7,368 nucleotides of DNA from Atopobium sp. UBA2090 (GCA_002331575.1 DCZG01000098.1:12617-19984); one strand, 5' to 3'. Shown: positions 1-6,488, numbered from the stretch's first letter. Notes: generated by a model from the sequence alone, not told the origin. Numbers and translations are program-made.

Positions 1-1
1 C

Positions 2-523
2 CCCAACAAGGCCACCATGGGCGAGGCCGCCTACTTCGCGGCGGCGCTCGCCAACCCCCGCCCGGAGACGATCCACTACGTGATCAACGTCGACGGGGAG
101 CGCTACGAGCGCGACGGCATCAGCTGCCTCGTCGCCGACAACGCCATGATCCAGGGAGACATCGAGGTCGTGCCCGACAGTCGCATGGACGACGGCGAGA
201 TCGAGGTCATCGTCATCGAGACCTCGGACGTGGTCCAGGTCCTGCACCCCCTCCTCGTCGGACTCGTCGACAAGACCGGCAAGTCGCTCGGAAGGCCGCA
301 CATCGAGTGCTTCCGCGGCCAGGAGGTCTCAGTAAGGACCTCGAAGGTCATCCCTCTCGAGATTGACGGCGATTCGTGCAGCCCCGGTGTCGGAGGCTAC
401 GACGCGCACGTGATTCCCCAGGCGGTCGACGTCATCGTCGACGCCATGAGCCGCTACCACAGGAAGGGCTTCGAGCCCACGCCGCGCTTCCCCGTCGACG
501 ACATCCCCTACCCCAAGTTCTAG
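2..523 (+). CDS. Diacylglycerol kinase / YegS-like lipid kinase, C-terminal part (5' end outside window)
   Basis: The reading frame is open from the left edge and ends at TAG 521-523, giving 173 visible residues. They match the C-terminal beta-sandwich domain of the DAGK/YegS/BmrU family. A PNKATMGEAAYF stretch corresponds to the family's conserved K-x-x-x-G-x-x-AY region. It is followed by a VDGERYE strand, then PDSRMDDGEIEV, which matches the family signature P-D-x-x-x-D-D-G-x-(L/I)-x-V, and near the end by PLEIDGD, the usual E-x-D-G-(E/D) motif. The family phosphorylates diacylglycerol or related lipids with ATP at the cytoplasmic face of the membrane, feeding phosphatidic acid back into phospholipid synthesis. 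The N-terminal nucleotide-binding domain (GGDGT motif) lies outside the window, so substrate and activity cannot be judged. The ATG at 17 is internal, because homology continues upstream of it. The gene converges with azlD. Confidence 0.82.
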   Translation, partial: PNKATMGEAAYFAAALANPRPETIHYVINVDGERYERDGISCLVADNAMIQGDIEVVPDSRMDDGEIEVIVIETSDVVQVLHPLLVGLVDKTGKSLGRPHIECFRGQEVSVRTSKVIPLEIDGDSCSPGVGGYDAHVIPQAVDVIVDAMSRYHRKGFEPTPRFPVDDIPYPKF

Positions 524-525
524 CG

Positions 526-537
526 GCCAGCCCTGGC
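526..537. terminator. Small inverted repeat between convergent genes, possible terminator
   Basis: GCCAG and CTGGC flank a two-base centre in the 23-base gap between the lipid-kinase stop and the azlD stop. In RNA this would fold as a 4-bp stem with a 4-base loop. There is no T-run on either side, so it is at best a weak bidirectional terminator. It is listed because it is the only structure seen in this gap. Confidence 0.2.
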
Positions 538-546
538 GCCTCGACC

Positions 547-873
547 CTAGATCACCATCGTGAGCAGCGCGTAGGCGGCCATGCCCACGATCGCGCACCA
601 GATGAGCGAGCCCGTCTTCCGGGCGACGACCACCACGACGGCTGACGCCGCGAAGGGCACCATGGCCTGGACGGGGTTCGTCGCGAAGGCCGAGGGGCTC
701 ACGATGTCGTTTGCCACGAGGGCGGCGAAGGCAGCCGCCGGGATGAGTCCGAGCGCCTGCGTGAGCCGGGGCGAGAGCTCGCGGCCCTTGAGGACGAAGA
801 GCGGGATGCAGCGGCAGGCGAGCATGGTCGCCAGGACCGACACGTAGAGGATGGCGAAGTCCGAGAGCGTCAT
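547..873 (-). CDS. azlD: AzlD family, small subunit of branched-chain amino acid exporter
   Basis: This is a 108-residue, very hydrophobic protein, the usual size for AzlD (about 100-110 aa). Hydrophobic segments lie at about residues 5-20, 42-57, 68-84 and 89-107. The R-C-I-P-L-F sequence at 21-26 followed by a LKGRELSP loop matches the conserved R-x-(L/I)-P loop of the family. AzlD works with AzlC as a two-component permease that exports branched-chain amino acids; in Bacillus its overexpression gives 4-azaleucine resistance. The ATG start is chosen because it overlaps the azlC stop as ATGA (870-873) and is preceded by a purine-rich GAGAGG. That overlap points to translational coupling and one membrane complex. 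Family assignment is firm; the exact exported substrate is inferred. Confidence 0.88.
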   Translation of the reverse strand: MTLSDFAILYVSVLATMLACRCIPLFVLKGRELSPRLTQALGLIPAAAFAALVANDIVSPSAFATNPVQAMVPFAASAVVVVVARKTGSLIWCAIVGMAAYALLTMVI

Positions 874-1568
874 CGTCCTCTCGCCACCTCGAACACCATG
901 CCGGCGACGACGCCCGCGAGGGCGCCGAACAGGATGGCGGGACCCGCAAGCCCCACGAGCTTGCAGACGAGGACGCCCGCGAACGCGACGCCGACCACGA
1001 CTGCCGTCGTGCGGTTGAGGGGCTGTCCCACGAGAAGACAGACGAAGATCGACGTCATCGCGAAGGAGGTCACCGCCAGCGGGAGGTTGAGCACCGGTCC
1101 CACGGCGGTCCCGACGGTGTTGGCGACTCCCCACGAGGTCATGCTCATCAGGTTGACGAGGAGCGCCCTTCTCGGCGTCCACGCCTCGTCGGTCACGAAC
1201 TTCTCGAGACTCACGCCAAAGCTCTCGTCGGTCACGGTGGCCGAGAAGAAGAAGGCCAGCGGCCTGCTCACGTCGGAGAAGTACGGCGAGAAGGCCGCCG
1301 AGTAGAGCATCTGGCGGGTGTTGACGAAGGAGACGCTCGCGATGACCGAGTAGAGCGGCGAGCCCGCCAGCCACATCGAGGGAATCATGAACTGACCGGC
1401 GCCCGAGTAGAACGTCATCGAGAGCACGAAAGACATGAGCGGCGAGAAGCCCACCTTGCTCTCCATGATGCCGCACGGCAGGCCGATGGCGAGGTAGCCG
1501 AGCATCACGGGCAGGGCGGCGCGAAACGCCGAGAGTATGTCCTCCTTCGTAGGCACAGTGCCCGACAC
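870..1568 (-). CDS. azlC: AzlC family, large subunit of branched-chain amino acid exporter
   Basis: This is a 232-residue integral membrane protein, normal length for AzlC. Family landmarks are an N-terminal A-L-P-V-M-L-G-Y stretch (18-25) leading into IGLPCGIMESKVG, then YSGAGQF at 54-60 (matching the conserved Y-x-G-x-x-Q-F), NTRQMLYS at 83-90 and TDESF at 113-117. Further hydrophobic spans lie at about 134-150, 165-182 and 187-226. With AzlD it forms a branched-chain amino acid efflux permease in the cytoplasmic membrane. The start used is GTG at 1566-1568, with only a weak AGAG upstream; a second in-frame GTG four codons later is an alternative. It lies 61 bases downstream of the oxidoreductase on the same strand and may be read from the same transcript. 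The C-terminus overlaps the azlD start by four bases. Confidence 0.9.
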   Translation of the reverse strand: MSGTVPTKEDILSAFRAALPVMLGYLAIGLPCGIMESKVGFSPLMSFVLSMTFYSGAGQFMIPSMWLAGSPLYSVIASVSFVNTRQMLYSAAFSPYFSDVSRPLAFFFSATVTDESFGVSLEKFVTDEAWTPRRALLVNLMSMTSWGVANTVGTAVGPVLNLPLAVTSFAMTSIFVCLLVGQPLNRTTAVVVGVAFAGVLVCKLVGLAGPAILFGALAGVVAGMVFEVARGR

Positions 1569-1582
1569 TTTACTCTGATCGA

Positions 1583-1594
1583 GCGCCTGGGCGC
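1583..1594. other. Short inverted repeat between the oxidoreductase and azlC
   Basis: GCGCC and GGCGC flank two bases in the 61-base gap upstream of azlC. The gap also holds a TTTTTGTTGCAA stretch (minus-strand reading) just after the oxidoreductase stop. The T-run precedes rather than follows the GC dyad on the minus strand, so this is not a normal intrinsic terminator. It could be a small hairpin in the azlC leader. No convincing promoter pair was found. Confidence 0.2.
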
Positions 1595-1629
1595 CGGCGT
1601 GGGAATGCTTGCAACAAAAATGACACCTG

Positions 1630-2691
1630 CTATGCCTCGTCGTCCGCGGGGAACCTCACGCCCGCCTGCGCACGGATCTCGTCCATCACGCCGAGCGAGT
1701 CGAGGGTCGTCCGCTCGAGCTCCGCGACGCGCTCGACCGCTCCCTCGCCGCCGCGGATGGCCGAGACGAACGTGGCGATCTCGCAGACCATGTCCCTCTC
1801 GGGCACGTCGGCCGGGATGGGCTCGCTGGTTCCCGTGCCCATGCGGTAGACCATCCCCTTGTCCTCGTGAACGAAGACTCTCAGGTTGACGGGGCAGGAG
1901 GTCTGATCCCACACGAGCGTCGCCTCCTCGCCCTCGATCTGCGACGAGATCATGTCGTCGGACATCTTCCCGTACGAGAGGTTCACGACCTTGTCGCCGT
2001 AGTCGAGGAGCGCCTCGCCGGCGAGATCGATGGTTCCGTAGGGGTCGCCGTCAGGACAGCCGGGCACCGGAGCGGTCACCGACGCCGAGAGCACGCGCGA
2101 CGGACGGCCGAAGAGCGCGACGGCAGGCTCCACGCAGTAGACGCCGATGTCCATGAGCGCGCCCTCGGCAAAGCGGGGGTCGAAGACGTTGAGGCGCTCG
2201 CCTTTGCGAAGTCGAGAAATGCGGGACGTGACCTTGGCAAACCTGAACGTGGCGAGACGAACGGAGCCCAGGCGCGGGATGGTCTCGCGGATGCGGTCGA
2301 AGGACGGCACGTGGAGGTTCCTCATGGCCTCCATAGCGACGACACCACGCTCGTGAGCCGCGGAGAAGGTCGCTGCGGCTTCGCGCTCGCACGCTGCGAA
2401 GGACTTCTCGACGAGGACGTGCTTTCCGCCGCGGATGAGGGCCTGGGCCTGCTTCGCGTGAAGCCCGTTGGGCGTGGCGACGTAGACGGCGTCGACCTCG
2501 TCGGATGAGGCGAGCGCGTCGAGGTCATCGAAGAAGAGACGTGCGCCGTAGCGGGAGCCGAAGTCGCGGGCAGACTCCACGTCACGGGAGTAGGCTGCCA
2601 CGTACGTGGCACCCTCCGCCTCCGCGAGCGCCTCGAGGAACCGCTCGGTGATGCCGCTCCTGCCGATGGTCGCAAACCTCACGTCATCCAT
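1630..2691 (-). CDS. Gfo/Idh/MocA family NAD(P)-dependent oxidoreductase
   Basis: The protein is 353 residues, typical of this family. The N-terminal Rossmann fold starts VRFATIGRSGITERFLEAL (4-22). The dinucleotide loop reads G-R-S-G-I rather than the common G-x-G-x-I. It is followed by VYVATPNGLHAKQA (69-82) and the family hallmark GKHVLVEKS (89-97), where the Lys96 position is catalytic; Ser replaces the usual Pro after E-K. The C-terminal alpha/beta domain has EGALMDIGVYCVEPA (176-190), which closely resembles the G-G-A-L-L-D-x-G-x-Y-C segment of dimeric dihydrodiol dehydrogenase-like members; Tyr185 is the likely acid/base partner. The family oxidises or reduces sugars, inositols or diols in the cytoplasm; the substrate here cannot be told. 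The ATG start at 2689-2691 has a strong GGGGGAG upstream. azlC and azlD follow on the same strand, but no functional link is evident. Confidence 0.88.
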   Translation of the reverse strand: MDDVRFATIGRSGITERFLEALAEAEGATYVAAYSRDVESARDFGSRYGARLFFDDLDALASSDEVDAVYVATPNGLHAKQAQALIRGGKHVLVEKSFAACEREAAATFSAAHERGVVAMEAMRNLHVPSFDRIRETIPRLGSVRLATFRFAKVTSRISRLRKGERLNVFDPRFAEGALMDIGVYCVEPAVALFGRPSRVLSASVTAPVPGCPDGDPYGTIDLAGEALLDYGDKVVNLSYGKMSDDMISSQIEGEEATLVWDQTSCPVNLRVFVHEDKGMVYRMGTGTSEPIPADVPERDMVCEIATFVSAIRGGEGAVERVAELERTTLDSLGVMDEIRAQAGVRFPADDEA

Positions 2692-2720
2692 GTCTTCTCC
2701 CCCGTCGCCTGCGTATCGCG

Positions 2721-2742
2721 GAGAGGGGTTAGGAACCCCCTC
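2721..2742. promoter_or_regulatory. Inverted repeat in the divergent intergenic region, possible operator or leader hairpin
   Basis: GGGGTT (2725-2730) and AACCCC (2734-2739) face each other across a three-base AGG loop. The outer bases GAG and CTC extend this to a 9-bp stem with one bulged A. It lies between the divergent start of the oxidoreductase and the membrane protein gene, just upstream of the TACTAT box. No T-run follows on either strand, so it looks more like an operator or a leader hairpin than a terminator. No regulator can be named. Confidence 0.35.
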
Positions 2743-2752
2743 ACTGAAGGCA

Positions 2753-2761
2753 TGGTACTAT
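2753..2761 (+). promoter_or_regulatory. Extended -10 promoter element TGGTACTAT
   Basis: TG-G-TACTAT fits an extended -10 box, matching TATAAT at four of six positions plus the TG motif. No good -35 hexamer is visible 16-18 bases upstream, which extended -10 promoters tolerate. Transcription would start near 2768, reading into the CmpB-family gene. The GC-rich setting makes this AT-containing box stand out. It is predicted from sequence alone. Confidence 0.35.
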
Positions 2762-2847
2762 GTTTCGCAATGACACCGACCCACAGGCGCGACGGGGCGG
2801 TGGGAGTACTCGGCCAATCGACGGAACGCGGCTTTCGCGAGGTGACG

Positions 2848-3468
2848 ATGACACCAGATCTGCCCTACATTTCCCCGCTCATGGACGTGGCATCGCTCGC
2901 TCCGGGCTCGTCGGCGGTCATCGTCGCCGAGACCATCATCTTCTTCACGGTCATCTCCGTGGGCGGTTGGGTCTACGAAACCCTGCTCTGCTTGGTCATG
3001 GAGCGCCGCCTCGTCCGCCGCGGCGTCCTCTATGGTCCGTGTTGCCCCATCTATGGCGTCGGTGCCACCTGCGTCTGGCTCTGTCTCGGTTGGATCGAGA
3101 GCCCCGTCGGCGTGTTCGTCGCTGGCGCGATCCTCGCCACCAGCATCGAGTACGCCACGGGCACCTTTCTCGTCCACCGCTTCCATCGCAGCTGGTGGGA
3201 CTACTCGATGTTCCGATTCAACTACCGCGGTCGCATCTGCCTCGCCGCCTCGCTCGTCTTCGGCTTCTTCTCCCTCCTCATCGTGCTCTTCCTCCAGCCT
3301 CTCATCTTCGGCGGCCTCGAGATGCTCACAGAGGCGACGCTGATCGATGCGGCGAGCTTCCTCGTGATCTGCTATGCCACGGACATCGTCGCCACCACGC
3401 TCTCGCTCGACGCTCGGGCGAGGGAGCGCGTCCTCGACGTGGCGAGGCGGATTCGCAACATCACGTAG
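2848..3468 (+). CDS. CmpB-family (putative ABC-transporter type IV, PF06541/DUF1113) membrane protein
   Basis: From the chosen start the protein is 206 residues. Hallmarks of the family are in order: GGWVYE (39-44), GPCCPIYG (63-70), EYATG (101-105), WWDYS (116-120) and GRICL (128-132). Hydrophobic segments lie at about 24-50, 66-82, 87-100, 131-154 and 166-185, so it is a polytopic membrane protein with a basic C-terminal tail (ARERVLDVARRIRN). The family is widespread in Firmicutes and Coriobacteriia, is often annotated as a putative ABC-transporter membrane protein, and has no established function. The ATG at 2848 is preferred because GAGGTG sits just upstream and the family-like hydrophobic region follows soon after. 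The frame is open from an ATG at 2752, and an ATG at 2770 would give 232 residues with a polar, arginine-containing extension; that one could serve a leaderless mRNA. Confidence 0.85.
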   Translation: MTPDLPYISPLMDVASLAPGSSAVIVAETIIFFTVISVGGWVYETLLCLVMERRLVRRGVLYGPCCPIYGVGATCVWLCLGWIESPVGVFVAGAILATSIEYATGTFLVHRFHRSWWDYSMFRFNYRGRICLAASLVFGFFSLLIVLFLQPLIFGGLEMLTEATLIDAASFLVICYATDIVATTLSLDARARERVLDVARRIRNIT

Positions 3469-3502
3469 TCATCGTGCTTTTTCGTCTCGAAGTCAAGAAT
3501 GC

Positions 3503-3511
3503 TGCTACCCT
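3503..3511 (+). promoter_or_regulatory. Possible extended -10 element TGCTACCCT before the thioesterase gene
   Basis: TG-C-TACCCT lies in the 82-base gap before the acyl-ACP thioesterase, in an AT-richer patch than its surroundings. The best upstream hexamer (TTCGTC at 3481) is poorly spaced, so support is weak. It suggests that the thioesterase and Nudix genes may have their own promoter. Confidence 0.2.
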
Positions 3512-3550
3512 GCAATCATTGTGTTATCCGACGGCAGGTGGCGAGACTTC

Positions 3551-4267
3551 ATGTATTACTTCGATGACAGGGTCAGATACAGCGAGTGCGATGAGAACGA
3601 GGACCTCTCCCTCGTCGCGATGATGAACTATCTACAGGACTGCTCCACCTTCCATTCCGAGTCGCTTGGTGTCGGCCTCGACTACCTCAACGACCACCAC
3701 ATGGGCTGGGTCCTCACGGAATGGGAGATCAAGATCGATCGTCTCCCCCACTTCTGTGACACCATACGCACGAAGACCTGGTCCTATGGCATCCACGGAT
3801 TCCAGGCCCTGCGCTGCTTCGCGATGGACGCTGAGGACGGGGAGCGCCTCGTGACGGCCGACTCGCGGTGGGTCCTCTTTGACCTGCAGGAGCGTCGCAT
3901 GATGAGAATCCCCGAATCTCAGATGGTCTATCTCTCCGACGAGCCGCGCTGCGACCTTCCCGCCATGCCGCGGCGCCTGGCGGTCGAGGGTCCCTTCGAG
4001 GACGCCTCTCCCGTCACGGTCTCCGAGCAGCACCTCGACACGAACCGTCACGTGAACAACGCCCAGTACGTGCTCATGGCGATGGACGCCCTCTCTAAGC
4101 TGGGGCTCGCTGCCAATCCCAGGACGCTCGCGGTGCAATACCGCTCGATGGCGCTTCTCGGTGACGTCATCCGTCCGCGCGTCCACCCGCGCGAGTACGG
4201 AAGCGACATCGAGCTCCTGTCGCAGGACGGCACCGCCTATGCCGTCGTGCGCATGGAGAATCGCTAG
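3551..4267 (+). CDS. Acyl-ACP thioesterase (FatA/FatB-like, double hotdog fold)
   Basis: This 238-residue protein has two hotdog domains, the usual size for bacterial acyl-ACP thioesterases. The N-terminal domain shows VRYSECDENEDLS (8-20), then MMNYLQDCSTFHSESLG (24-40), whose central helix is typical of the family, and WVLTEWEIKIDRLP (53-66). The second domain carries HLDTNRHVNNAQYV (161-174), the D-x-N-x-H-V-N-N-x-x-Y catalytic signature, so Asp163, Asn165 and His167 are in place. The enzyme releases free fatty acids from acyl-ACP in the cytoplasm and sets chain length. The residue aligned with the usual catalytic Glu in the later Y-x-x-E-x-x-x-G-D segment is Met200 here (QYRSMALLGD). The ATG start has an AGGTGG about nine bases upstream; the open frame before it overlaps the preceding gene and lacks homology. 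The Nudix gene follows after 25 bases, probably on the same mRNA. Confidence 0.88.
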   Translation: MYYFDDRVRYSECDENEDLSLVAMMNYLQDCSTFHSESLGVGLDYLNDHHMGWVLTEWEIKIDRLPHFCDTIRTKTWSYGIHGFQALRCFAMDAEDGERLVTADSRWVLFDLQERRMMRIPESQMVYLSDEPRCDLPAMPRRLAVEGPFEDASPVTVSEQHLDTNRHVNNAQYVLMAMDALSKLGLAANPRTLAVQYRSMALLGDVIRPRVHPREYGSDIELLSQDGTAYAVVRMENR

Positions 4268-4292
4268 CAGGAAGCACGAGGAGGATCGACGC

Positions 4293-4709
4293 ATGGAGAC
4301 CAAGCACGTCGTCGCAGCGCTCATCCATGGACCCGAGGGGCTTCTCGCCGGCGAGCGCGCCGACGGTGACCTCAGCGGCTTCTGGGAGTTTCCCGGCGGC
4401 AAGGTCGAGCTGGGCGAGACGCCCGAGGAGGCGCTGCGCCGGGAGATCAGGGAGGAGCTCGACGTCGGCATCCAGCTGGCCTGGTACCTCGACACCGTCG
4501 AGTACGACTATCCCGACTTCCACCTGAGCATGGACTGCTACGTCTGCTCTCTCGAGGAGGGCGACGTCCCGCACGCGACCGTTCACTCCGAGCTCCGCTG
4601 GCTCTCCCCCGGCGACCTTCTCGACCTTCGCTGGCTTCCCGCGGACGAGAAGCTCGTTCGCATGGTCGGGACCCTGTGGGACCAGCTCTTCCAGCCGGAG
4701 CACCTCTAG
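4293..4709 (+). CDS. MutT-like Nudix hydrolase, (deoxy)nucleoside triphosphate pyrophosphohydrolase
   Basis: The protein is 138 residues, close to MutT (about 130). It opens with a short beta strand, KHVVAALIHG, then FWEFPGGKVELGE (30-42). The Nudix box spans residues 36-58: Gly36, Glu42, then R-E-I-R-E-E at 50-55 supplies the metal-binding glutamates. The G-x5-E-x7-REUxEE pattern is intact, with Asp57 where the consensus has Gly. Together with W-E-F-P-G-G-K this resembles MutT/NudG enzymes, which hydrolyse oxidised or modified nucleoside triphosphates to monophosphates in the cytoplasm; the actual substrate (8-oxo-dGTP, CTP or other) is inferred only. The ATG start has a strong GAGGAGG eight bases upstream. 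It lies 25 bases after the thioesterase, suggesting co-transcription, although no shared pathway is evident. Confidence 0.9.
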   Translation: METKHVVAALIHGPEGLLAGERADGDLSGFWEFPGGKVELGETPEEALRREIREELDVGIQLAWYLDTVEYDYPDFHLSMDCYVCSLEEGDVPHATVHSELRWLSPGDLLDLRWLPADEKLVRMVGTLWDQLFQPEHL

Positions 4710-4748
4710 GACCTGCGGTCGCCGCGCCACCGCGTCCTCGGTATTGGG

Positions 4749-4754
4749 TACTAT
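4749..4754 (+). promoter_or_regulatory. -10-like box TACTAT upstream of the membrane-anchored protein gene
   Basis: TACTAT sits in GGTATTGGGTACTATTGTG, an AT-containing island in GC-rich DNA after the Nudix stop. No clear -35 hexamer is visible. The same hexamer occurs in the box at 2756-2761. A transcript would start near 4761, three bases before an in-frame ATG at 4764, and could continue through thyA and folA because the following gaps are short. Confidence 0.3.
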
Positions 4755-4784
4755 TGTGACACCATGACGCAAACGGGAGGCACC

Positions 4785-5606
4785 ATGTCCGACTACCAAG
4801 ACAGTCAACCAGCCCAGCAAGGGGGGCTTTCGACACAGCACGTCATCGAGAGCGCGAGCGGAACGACCTCGCCCGACAACTCGAACTCCGGCCCGGCCTC
4901 GTACGTCATCTTCATCGTCGGCATCGCCGTCCTCGCCCTGCTGCTCTCCACCGTGCTCGGGTTCCTCGCTGCGATCATGCCCTACGTGATGCAGGAGATC
5001 GGCAGCAGCGTCAACGGCACCAGCTCGAATACGGGCACGGGCTACTCGACGCCCTACAGCACCCCGACGTCCACCCAGGACACCAATAGCCTGACCGGGC
5101 AGACCTCCTCGTCGCAGACGCTCACCCTGTCCGAGGCGCTCGACTTGAGCCTCGCGCCCTACACCTCGCTCGTCGACGACGAGGTCTCCGCCTCCGACTA
5201 CTCCGGGGCGGATTCCGCCGTCTCCCAATGCGTCCGCGACGTCATCAACGCCGACAAGGGCTCCGCCACCTCGGTGGCACGGGACCTCAATGCCGCCGCA
5301 CGGGATGACTCCACCGCTTCCGAGCACATCGATTCTGCCATCTCCACCTGCGACCAGGCGATATCCGACCTTCAGGCCATCACCGTCCCCGCCTCGGCCA
5401 GCTCGTCGGTGCGGACTTCGCTCGACGAGGGCATCTCGGACTCCGAGCAGCGCTGGACATACATCAAGGAGGAGCTGACGCTTCTCGCCTCTGGCGATGA
5501 CATCTCCTACAACGATCTCTCGAGCTTCGACGCTGAGGTCTGGACCCAGACAGAGGCGGCGGGATCCAGTCTCACCCAGGCGCTCAAGACATCGGCAAGC
5601 GAGTAG
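4785..5606 (+). CDS. Unrecognised single-span membrane protein with Ser/Thr-rich linker
   Basis: The gene is not recognised. The 273-residue product has a polar N-terminus of about 38 residues without a basic signal region. One strong transmembrane segment follows at about 39-68 (SYVIFIVGIAVLALLLSTVL and on), then a Ser/Thr/Gly/Asn/Pro-rich linker (about 73-112, with YSTPYSTPTST) and an acidic, probably alpha-helical domain (115-273). The layout suggests a protein anchored by its N-terminus with the acidic domain outside the cell, but topology is inferred. Two cysteines, Cys149 and Cys189, could form a disulfide. Trp224 and Trp253 lie in the last third. The chosen ATG has GGGAGG four bases upstream; an in-frame ATG at 4764 would add seven residues. 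thyA begins 21 bases after its stop, so it may share a transcript with thyA-folA, but nothing in it suggests a folate role. Confidence 0.75.
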   Translation: MSDYQDSQPAQQGGLSTQHVIESASGTTSPDNSNSGPASYVIFIVGIAVLALLLSTVLGFLAAIMPYVMQEIGSSVNGTSSNTGTGYSTPYSTPTSTQDTNSLTGQTSSSQTLTLSEALDLSLAPYTSLVDDEVSASDYSGADSAVSQCVRDVINADKGSATSVARDLNAAARDDSTASEHIDSAISTCDQAISDLQAITVPASASSSVRTSLDEGISDSEQRWTYIKEELTLLASGDDISYNDLSSFDAEVWTQTEAAGSSLTQALKTSASE

Positions 5607-5627
5607 CGAACATTCGAGAGGCTGGCC

Positions 5628-6476
5628 ATGAGCAAGGCAGACGACGTCTTCATCGGCATGTGCACCGACATCATCGAGAACGGCACCACAACCGAGGGTC
5701 AGCGGGTCAGACCGCACTGGGAGGATGGGTCGCCCGCGTACACCATCAAGCAGTTCGGCGTGTGCAACCGCTACGACCTGCGCGTGGAGTTCCCCGCGCT
5801 CACGCTGCGACAGACTGGCCTCAAGAGCGCCATGGACGAGATCCTCTGGATCTACCAGCGCAAGTCGAACAACGTCCATGACCTCAAGCCGCACATCTGG
5901 GACGAGTGGGCCGACGAGATGGGGTCGATCGGCAAGGCCTATGGCTACCAGGTCGGCCAGGTGAGCCACTACGCCGACGGCGACTACGACCAGATGGACC
6001 GCGTCCTCAAGGACCTCGCCGAGAATCCCTACTCGCGACGCATCATGACCAACCTCTACACGTTCTCCGACCTCTCGGAGATGAACCTCTACCCCTGCGC
6101 CTACAACGCCATCTACAACGTGACGCTCGAACGGGGGGACAGTCGCCCCACGCTCAACATGCTGCTCGTCCAGCGAAGCCAGGACGTGCTCGCAGCCAAC
6201 AACTGGAACGTCTGCCAGTACGCGATTCTCCTCATGATGGTCGCGCAGGTGAGCGGCATGAACGCGGGCAGGCTCGTGCACACGATCGCCGACGCGCACA
6301 TCTACGACCGTCACGTCGACATCGTGCGCGAGCTCATCTCAAGGCCCACCCACCCTGCACCGAAGGTCACCCTCAACCCAGAGGTCTCCGACTTCTACGA
6401 CTTCACCACGTCCGACCTCCTGGTCGAGGGATACGAGCACGGTCCTCAGGTGACGAATATCCCCATCGCCGTCTAG
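5628..6476 (+). CDS. thyA: Thymidylate synthase ThyA, Bacillus/phi3T-like type
   Basis: This 282-residue enzyme methylates dUMP to dTMP using 5,10-methylenetetrahydrofolate and releases dihydrofolate. The catalytic nucleophile is Cys157 in NLYPCAYN. The phosphate-binding SRR (136-138, donated by the partner subunit) and QRSQD (182-186) are present. Asn194 corresponds to the dUMP-binding Asn, and HIYDRH (224-229) holds the His and Tyr that contact the sugar. HIWDEW (89-94), AYGYQVG (104-110) and the C-terminal NPEVSDFYDFTTSDL (250-264) resemble the Bacillus subtilis ThyA/phage phi3T lineage rather than E. coli ThyA. The loop after QRSQD reads VLAANNWN instead of the common FLGLPFN, and Ala follows the catalytic Cys where E. 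coli has His. The ATG start has GAGAGG six bases upstream. folA starts nine bases after the stop. Confidence 0.95.
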   Translation: MSKADDVFIGMCTDIIENGTTTEGQRVRPHWEDGSPAYTIKQFGVCNRYDLRVEFPALTLRQTGLKSAMDEILWIYQRKSNNVHDLKPHIWDEWADEMGSIGKAYGYQVGQVSHYADGDYDQMDRVLKDLAENPYSRRIMTNLYTFSDLSEMNLYPCAYNAIYNVTLERGDSRPTLNMLLVQRSQDVLAANNWNVCQYAILLMMVAQVSGMNAGRLVHTIADAHIYDRHVDIVRELISRPTHPAPKVTLNPEVSDFYDFTTSDLLVEGYEHGPQVTNIPIAV

Positions 6477-6488
6477 GAGGCAGTCGTG
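6474..6488 (+). promoter_or_regulatory. folA ribosome binding site overlapping the thyA stop
   Basis: TAGGAGG combines the thyA stop codon TAG with the Shine-Dalgarno AGGAGG, five bases before the GTG start of folA. Ribosomes ending thyA are placed directly at the folA start, which favours coupled translation of the two enzymes. It also fixes the folA start at GTG 6486-6488. Confidence 0.75.

Noticed and set aside
1867..2508. A 213-codon plus-strand open frame across the oxidoreductase
   Set aside because: It lies within the oxidoreductase gene on the opposite strand, is rich in Arg/Gly/Asp/Val/His and shows no family motif; it is a shadow of GC-biased codons.
2760..3623. A 287-codon plus-strand frame overlapping the CmpB-family gene and the start of the thioesterase gene
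   Set aside because: It is out of frame with both, Arg/Pro/His-rich, and lacks the conserved motifs found in the other frames; not coding.
4715..4725. GCGG/CCGC dyad after the Nudix stop as a terminator
   Set aside because: The stem is four base pairs with no following T-run; such dyads are expected by chance in GC-rich DNA.
4167..6314. A 715-codon open frame on the minus strand opposite the Nudix, membrane protein and thyA genes
   Set aside because: It is exactly antisense to three well-supported genes. Its Val/Gly/Asp/Arg/His-rich composition is typical of the mirror frame of GC-biased codons, and it has no recognisable domain.
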